DNA of 64,000 nucleotides from NCBI RefSeq assembly GCF_030651995.1, contig NZ_JAUSBN010000067.1, forward strand, positions 82,145 to 146,144, written 5' to 3'. Both the position numbers and the translations under genes were made by a program. Positions 60,374-64,000 of the stretch are shown here, piece after piece. Every line of letters starts with the position of its first letter. The first letter of the stretch is position 1. The DNA is from Reyranella sp. (lineage in GTDB: Bacteria; Pseudomonadota; Alphaproteobacteria; Reyranellales; Reyranellaceae). Below the pieces are notes generated by a model. It saw only the letters and a program-made list of their open reading frames with translations. It was not told the DNA's origin and ran no database searches.

Positions 60374-61413
60374 GGCGTCGATTCCGGGATGCGGCCGTCG
60401 GCGGACAGCAGGATGGCGATCGGCCGCGTCGCCTCGAACTGTGCGAGCACGATCAGCGCCACCACCATGATGGGCACGCAGAGGAACATGCCGACGACGC
60501 CCCAGATCGTTCCCCACACGATCAGGGAGACGATGACCACCAGCGGCGAGAGATTGAGCGAGCGCCCCATGATCGCCGGCTCGATGACGTTGGCCGTAAT
60601 GACCTGGATCGAGCCGAATACGAGCAACACGATCAGGAAGGGCGTGAGGTTGTCGAACTGGATCAGGGTGAGCAGCGCCGGCGCGATGATGGCCATGATC
60701 GAGCCCACGGTGGGAATGTAGTAGAAGAAGAACACCATTACGGCCCAGAAGCCCGCGAAGTCGACGCCGACCGAGGACATGACGACAAAGGCCAGCGCCG
60801 AGGTGGCCGTCGCGAGCGTGGTCTTGATGCGGATGTAGATGCGGATCTCGCGGTCGATGCGGGCGAGCACGGCCAGTACGCGCGCCTCCTGCCCGTCGCC
60901 ATGAAAGATGGCGCCGAGCTTGCGCTTGAAATGGGCCTGCTCGACGAACAGGAACAGCGTGTAGATCAGGATGAGGCCGGCGATGCTCACCACCGACGCG
61001 GCGGCGGCGGCGACGCTGCCAACCGTGTCGGCCAGACTGATCCGGGCCACCAGTTCCGAAAGGGTGGGGGCCTGCTCGATGCCGGCCAGACGCGTGGCTT
61101 GCTCGACGAGACGGGTGAGGCGGGCTTCATAACTCGGGACCGCCTCGACCACAGCCTGCACGTTGCGCCCGATCGTGCGACCGACAATCCAGAACAGGCC
61201 GCCGATCATCAGGACGGCAAGGGCCATCGACAATGGCTGTGGCAGGCGCAGACTGCCCAGTCGCGGCTGGGCGAAAGTGTCGGCCAGCGAATCGACCATG
61301 TACCAGAGCACGATGCCCAGGACGAACGGCAGCAGCAGGCCGCGCCCGGCGACGAGCAGGAGGATCGTCGCGGCGATAACCACGGCCCAAAGTGCGGCGC
61401 GTTGCAGCGTCAT
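60370..61413 (-). CDS. AI-2E family transporter (permease PerM/TqsA-like)
   Basis: 347 residues with about seven to eight membrane helices. Family cues: an N-terminal pair of helices, a central hydrophilic region (LTRLVEQATRLAGIEQAPT), PTVGSIMAIIAPALL, GSIQVITANVIEPAIMG and IWGTIWGVVGMFLCVPI. AI-2E family members export autoinducer-2, or act as Na+/H+ antiporters. ATG 61413 is chosen; the longer frame to 61620 has no support. The next gene downstream is the coupled MliC-META protein. Confidence 0.85.
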   Translation of the reverse strand: MTLQRAALWAVVIAATILLLVAGRGLLLPFVLGIVLWYMVDSLADTFAQPRLGSLRLPQPLSMALAVLMIGGLFWIVGRTIGRNVQAVVEAVPSYEARLTRLVEQATRLAGIEQAPTLSELVARISLADTVGSVAAAAASVVSIAGLILIYTLFLFVEQAHFKRKLGAIFHGDGQEARVLAVLARIDREIRIYIRIKTTLATATSALAFVVMSSVGVDFAGFWAVMVFFFYYIPTVGSIMAIIAPALLTLIQFDNLTPFLIVLLVFGSIQVITANVIEPAIMGRSLNLSPLVVIVSLIVWGTIWGVVGMFLCVPIMVVALIVLAQFEATRPIAILLSADGRIPESTP

Positions 61414-61468
61414 GGGATCATTATACGCGCTGTCGTTTGCGGTTGGGAGGCGGTGTGCGCTTCGGACA

Positions 61469-61693
61469 TCAGGCGCGGTCGAGCGTCGCGCGACCGCGTT
61501 CGGTGAGCTCGACCCGGTGTTCGCCGACCTCGCCGCCGCATTGGCGCACCAGCCCGTCCGCCCGAGCGTCTTCCCAGACCGGGAAACGCGGGCAGGAACT
61601 CTGCCAGGCGTCGAGCACATCCTCGCGGCGGCGCGGCCGGGCCGCCACCCATTGAAGGAACTGGATCATGATCAGCTTCGGGCTGGCTGACAC
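61469..61693 (-). CDS. Unknown small protein, 74 residues
   Basis: A soluble basic protein with several helices and a short C-terminal strand (VELTERGRATLDRA), suggestive of a winged helix. GTG 61693 follows a GGGGGG run and lies nine bases after the MORN gene stop; ATG 61669 is an alternative start (MIQFLQWV). Similar proteins seem widespread in Rhizobiales under hypothetical names, but this was not checked. It is probably cotranscribed with the MORN protein. Confidence 0.55.
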   Translation of the reverse strand: MSASPKLIMIQFLQWVAARPRRREDVLDAWQSSCPRFPVWEDARADGLVRQCGGEVGEHRVELTERGRATLDRA

Positions 61694-61702
61694 GACGCCC
61701 CC

Positions 61703-62521
61703 CTACTGGAAACCGCACGCCTGTGCAGTGGCGCCGACGGTCGCCCAGCGCTGGTTTTCGCGGAAACAACCGTTTGTCCAGATGCCGGTGAAGATCTGGC
61801 CGCCGGGGCCCCCCGACTTGGTGCCCCAGCCGTTGGCACGGTCATCCATCCATTCACCCTCGTAGCGCGCCCCGTTGGCCCACACGCGCACGCCGCGTCC
61901 CTGCATCTTGCCGTTGACGAATTCGCCCTCGTACCGGCCGCCGTCAGCGAACAGTATGGTGCCGCGGCCGGTACGCTGATTGTCGCGAAAGTCACCGATA
62001 TAGCGGTTGCCGTTGGTCCAGACATACATACCATGTCCTTGCGGGCGGCCCTCACGGAACTCCGCGGTCAGTCTGGCGCCGCTCGGGAAGACATAAGTGC
62101 CCTTGCCGTCGCGTTCGCCGGCCTTGAACTCGCCCTCGTAACGAGCCTTGTTGGCATAGGTCAGCTTTCCTTGGCCCTCGTATAGCCCGTCCTTCATCTC
62201 GCCTTCATAGCGATCGGTGGGTGCGCCATTCTTGGTCCACTGCAGCACGCCCTTCCCCTGTGCCAGGCCGTAGTCGCAGGCGCCCGACCAGGTGATTCCA
62301 ATGCTGGGTTCGGCGTTCATCATCACCGCGCCGCAACCGGTCGTCGGATCCTTGACCTCATCGCTGGCCGACGGAGGCTGGCCCGGCGTCGGCAGGGTAG
62401 GGAGCTGACGAGGTATCGGGGCCGTTCCGAGTTCGGGCACTGGTCGGGACGTCTGGGCCGCAACGGGGAGGGCAGCCGCTGCGGCGAGGAAGACGAGGAA
62501 AGGGAAGAGCGGATGGCTCAT
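61703..62521 (-). CDS. Exported MORN-repeat protein
   Basis: 272 residues. A signal peptide (FLVFLAAAAALPVAAQ) precedes a Pro-rich linker and about six MORN repeats (about 95-245) such as YEGEFKAGERDGKGTYVF and YEGEFVNGKMQGRGVRVW. A Cys near residue 52 and another near the end flank the array. MORN repeats generally bind lipids or membranes; bacterial periplasmic examples have no assigned role. No obvious partner gene. Confidence 0.8.
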   Translation of the reverse strand: MSHPLFPFLVFLAAAAALPVAAQTSRPVPELGTAPIPRQLPTLPTPGQPPSASDEVKDPTTGCGAVMMNAEPSIGITWSGACDYGLAQGKGVLQWTKNGAPTDRYEGEMKDGLYEGQGKLTYANKARYEGEFKAGERDGKGTYVFPSGARLTAEFREGRPQGHGMYVWTNGNRYIGDFRDNQRTGRGTILFADGGRYEGEFVNGKMQGRGVRVWANGARYEGEWMDDRANGWGTKSGGPGGQIFTGIWTNGCFRENQRWATVGATAQACGFQ

Positions 62522-62533
62522 GCGGCGGGGAGT

Positions 62534-63061
62534 TTAGCACCGGCCGCCAAGATCGTCCTTCCTGTCGTCTATCCTGTCACTCTTTCCGGCGTCGCCCTTC
62601 CTCTCAGTGCCGATGCCGAGCTTCACCTCCAGCGTCTGAAGCAAACCCATGACGACGAGGCTCAGGAACGTGCCCAGACCCGCAATCTGCCAAAGGCCGA
62701 AGCCGGAGGAGAGACCCACGGCGCCCGTGGTGAGGCCCTGCACCGTGCCCCGCGTGAACAGGATCGAGCCCGCGGCAAGGAATGCAACACCCGCCGTTAC
62801 GGCCTCAACGGCTCGGACGGGGTCCACCTGCACCTCGCGCCCGATGAAGGCGGTGGAGTGGGAGATCTCGACAGTGAGGATGCCGAACGTCGCGGCGGCG
62901 ACGCAGATCAGGATGTGGGTGCGCAGTCCCGCCGGCCGTGCGCGCCACTCGCGCTCGAAGCCGATGAGCGCGCCAAGCAGCGCGGCGAACAGGAGACGCG
63001 CAGCGATGACGGGAAAAGAGAGGAATGTCGGGTGTGCGAATTCCTCTGCGAGTGCGCCCAT
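62534..63061 (-). CDS. mgtC: MgtC/SapB family membrane protein
   Basis: 175 residues with about four to five membrane helices and the MgtC signatures LIGFEREWRARPAGLRTHIL, DPVRAVEAVTAGVAFLAAGSI (usually FLGAG) and GLTTGAVGL. MgtC in pathogens inhibits the F-ATPase and helps growth in low magnesium; environmental members are less studied. ATG 63061 is four bases from a coupled 33-residue frame. The open frame begins at GTG 63064. C-terminal tail is charged and unique. Confidence 0.85.
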   Translation of the reverse strand: MGALAEEFAHPTFLSFPVIAARLLFAALLGALIGFEREWRARPAGLRTHILICVAAATFGILTVEISHSTAFIGREVQVDPVRAVEAVTAGVAFLAAGSILFTRGTVQGLTTGAVGLSSGFGLWQIAGLGTFLSLVVMGLLQTLEVKLGIGTERKGDAGKSDRIDDRKDDLGGRC

Positions 63062-63162
63062 CACGAGTCGTACTTGAACTCGGGGAGGACCTTCAGCGGG
63101 TCGTTGGTCGAGCCCAGGGCAGTGGCCGCGACGACCGCAGCTGTGACGACATATTCACGCAT
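63061..63162 (-). CDS. 33-residue peptide coupled to mgtC
   Basis: The frame begins MREYVVTAAVVAATALG and ends KVLPEFKYDS. A GGAG eight bases upstream of ATG 63162 is a proper ribosome site, third-position G/C is about 82%, and its stop (TGATG) overlaps the mgtC ATG. A hydrophobic N-terminal half (residues 4-17) suggests membrane association. Small membrane peptides such as MgtR regulate MgtC in Salmonella, though those are downstream; a regulatory role is a guess. Confidence 0.6.
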   Translation of the reverse strand: MREYVVTAAVVAATALGSTNDPLKVLPEFKYDS

Positions 63163-63231
63163 GGGAGCAACTCCGTTGGCGGAAGGATTTCTCAACGGGC
63201 GGCCTTCGCCGACGTTCCGTGACCGAGGAGG

Positions 63232-63579
63232 CTACGGCAGGAAGTGGTGCAGGGTGTGGTGCGGCGCCGACAGCGAGCGCCGCCACAGCGTGGTAGCGCG
63301 GCCCGTCAGATAACCGGCGCAGGCCGCGACCATGCCTGCGGCTCCGACCCCGAGTGCCGTACTGGGCAGATTCGCCAACCCCGCACCAGATGCCAGGAGG
63401 GTGCAGAAGGCCAGCAAGCACGCGGCCCAAAGCCCGTCGCGGCCGTTGGGCAGTCGCAGCCGGGAGTAGATGCGGTCGAGTTGGAACTTCAGGAACGAGC
63501 CGCGCACTGCGCCCAGCCCGATGCCGACGAACAGCCCGGCCAACCACAGGCGTGGCGCGCGGGTTTCGGGTGCTCCCAT
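63232..63579 (-). CDS. Unknown small membrane protein, 115 residues
   Basis: Three predicted membrane helices (LWLAGLFVGIGLGAVRGSF, GLWAACLLAFCTLLASGAG, ALGVGAAGMVAACAGYLTG) and a basic His/Pro tail (SLSAPHHTLHHFLP). ATG 63579 is chosen over the TTG at 63588. I do not recognise a family. It is a stand-alone gene; the following 280 bases (63580-63859) contain no recognised gene. Confidence 0.55.
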   Translation of the reverse strand: MGAPETRAPRLWLAGLFVGIGLGAVRGSFLKFQLDRIYSRLRLPNGRDGLWAACLLAFCTLLASGAGLANLPSTALGVGAAGMVAACAGYLTGRATTLWRRSLSAPHHTLHHFLP

Positions 63580-63859
63580 TGCGAACAACAGCGCGGCGGC
63601 GGCGAGGGCAAAGTCATTTTTGCTACGCGCCTGCAGATTTCTTGGGCCGGCGTCGTGGGTTCGTTGAGAGTCCTGTGGCGAAACCTTCTATTTGTTGATC
63701 GTGGCTGTGGCTGGGCTGCCACACTCACGGCAACAATGAGTTGATCTCGTCATACTCTGTGGCTTTGTCCGGGGAAGGTCGGGTACATTCCGCTCGTTAC
63801 TACGATGAATTTCGCCCCCACCCTCTCGGAGACGGGCTGTGCAAGTAAGGAGATATCGG

Positions 63860-64000
63860 ATGAAGAAGGCTCTTCTGGCGGCCGCCGCCATTGTAGCGCT
63901 GCCGGTTGCTGCGCAGGCGCAGGCTCCGCAGCCGGGCATCTACATTGGTGCCGAGGGCGGCATCAACTGGCTGACGAACTTCACGGCGAACACGAACATT
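63860..64000 (+). CDS. Outer-membrane protein N-terminus, cut by window end
   Basis: Only the first 47 codons are in the window. A signal peptide (ALLAAAAIVALPVAAQAQ) is followed by GIYIGAEGGINWL, the typical start of the first beta-strand of porin-like or OmpA-like outer-membrane proteins. TAAGGAG nine bases before ATG 63860 is a strong ribosome site. The C-terminus lies beyond the window, so the exact family is open. Confidence 0.75.
   Translation, partial: MKKALLAAAAIVALPVAAQAQAPQPGIYIGAEGGINWLTNFTANTNI

Overview
The window is a GC-rich chromosome segment (about 65% G+C, with strong G/C preference at third codon positions) from an aerobic, heterotrophic alphaproteobacterium. Many genes are packed into short translationally coupled strings. 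The gene mix (peptide ABC transporter, MeaB, a form II CoxL-like molybdoenzyme, selABC plus fdhD/mobB, AcuI-type reductase, DUF992, an acyl-CoA carboxylase subunit) fits Rhodospirillales/Hyphomicrobiales; a Reyranella-like organism is a guess, not a demonstrated placement. No rRNA, CRISPR array, transposase, integrase or phage structural gene was found.

Layout. 1-1.3 kb: end of a dipeptide/oligopeptide ABC transporter (dppD-dppF). 1.3-4.7 kb: a DevCAB-type ABC exporter bounded by a perfect 31-bp direct repeat of the 3' end of tRNA-Pro(CGG), like att sites left by a tRNA-targeting element. 4.9-8.2 kb: aspartate dehydrogenase, an LTxxQ periplasmic protein, glpD and a small zinc-ribbon membrane protein. 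8.3-15.3 kb: a tight five-gene string glyQ-glyS-ppdK-meaB-HIT. 15.3-19.4 kb: a LysR regulator divergent from a nucleotidyltransferase fused to a membrane domain and followed by two paralogous GNAT acetyltransferases; an excellent sigma-54 promoter then precedes an 87-residue unknown protein. 19.6-29.9 kb: gamma-glutamyltransferase, YgfZ, sulfotransferase, AcuI-like reductase, cardiolipin synthase, EEP hydrolase coupled to a Kef-type antiporter, and D-erythronate dehydrogenase. 29.9-33.5 kb: a methyltransferase divergent from two tandem paralogous polytopic membrane proteins of unknown family. 33.5-42 kb: carboxyltransferase subunit, small P-loop kinase, 5-oxoprolinase PxpA and PxpBC on opposite strands, an orphan CoxL-like subunit and an SGNH protein.

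42-49 kb is a selenium/molybdenum block: selA, selB, the tRNA-Sec gene (anticodon TCA), several small unknown proteins, then fdhD and mobB. Together they predict a selenocysteine-containing, molybdopterin formate dehydrogenase elsewhere in the genome. 49-64 kb carries a FecR protein beside a TPR/beta-barrel protein, an operon of FAD oxidoreductase - IlvD/Edd dehydratase - family 2 glycosyltransferase, a cysteine hydrolase, a solitary Flp pilin, a universal stress protein, a MliC-META fusion coupled to an AI-2E-family permease, a MORN protein, MgtC preceded by a coupled 33-residue peptide, and the start of an outer membrane protein gene cut by the window edge.

The strongest candidates for undescribed biology are the membrane nucleotidyltransferase/twin-GNAT operon with its sigma-54 neighbour, the twin membrane-protein pair with its methyltransferase, and the tRNA-bounded exporter cassette. 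All functions are read from sequence motifs and context; no database search was run.
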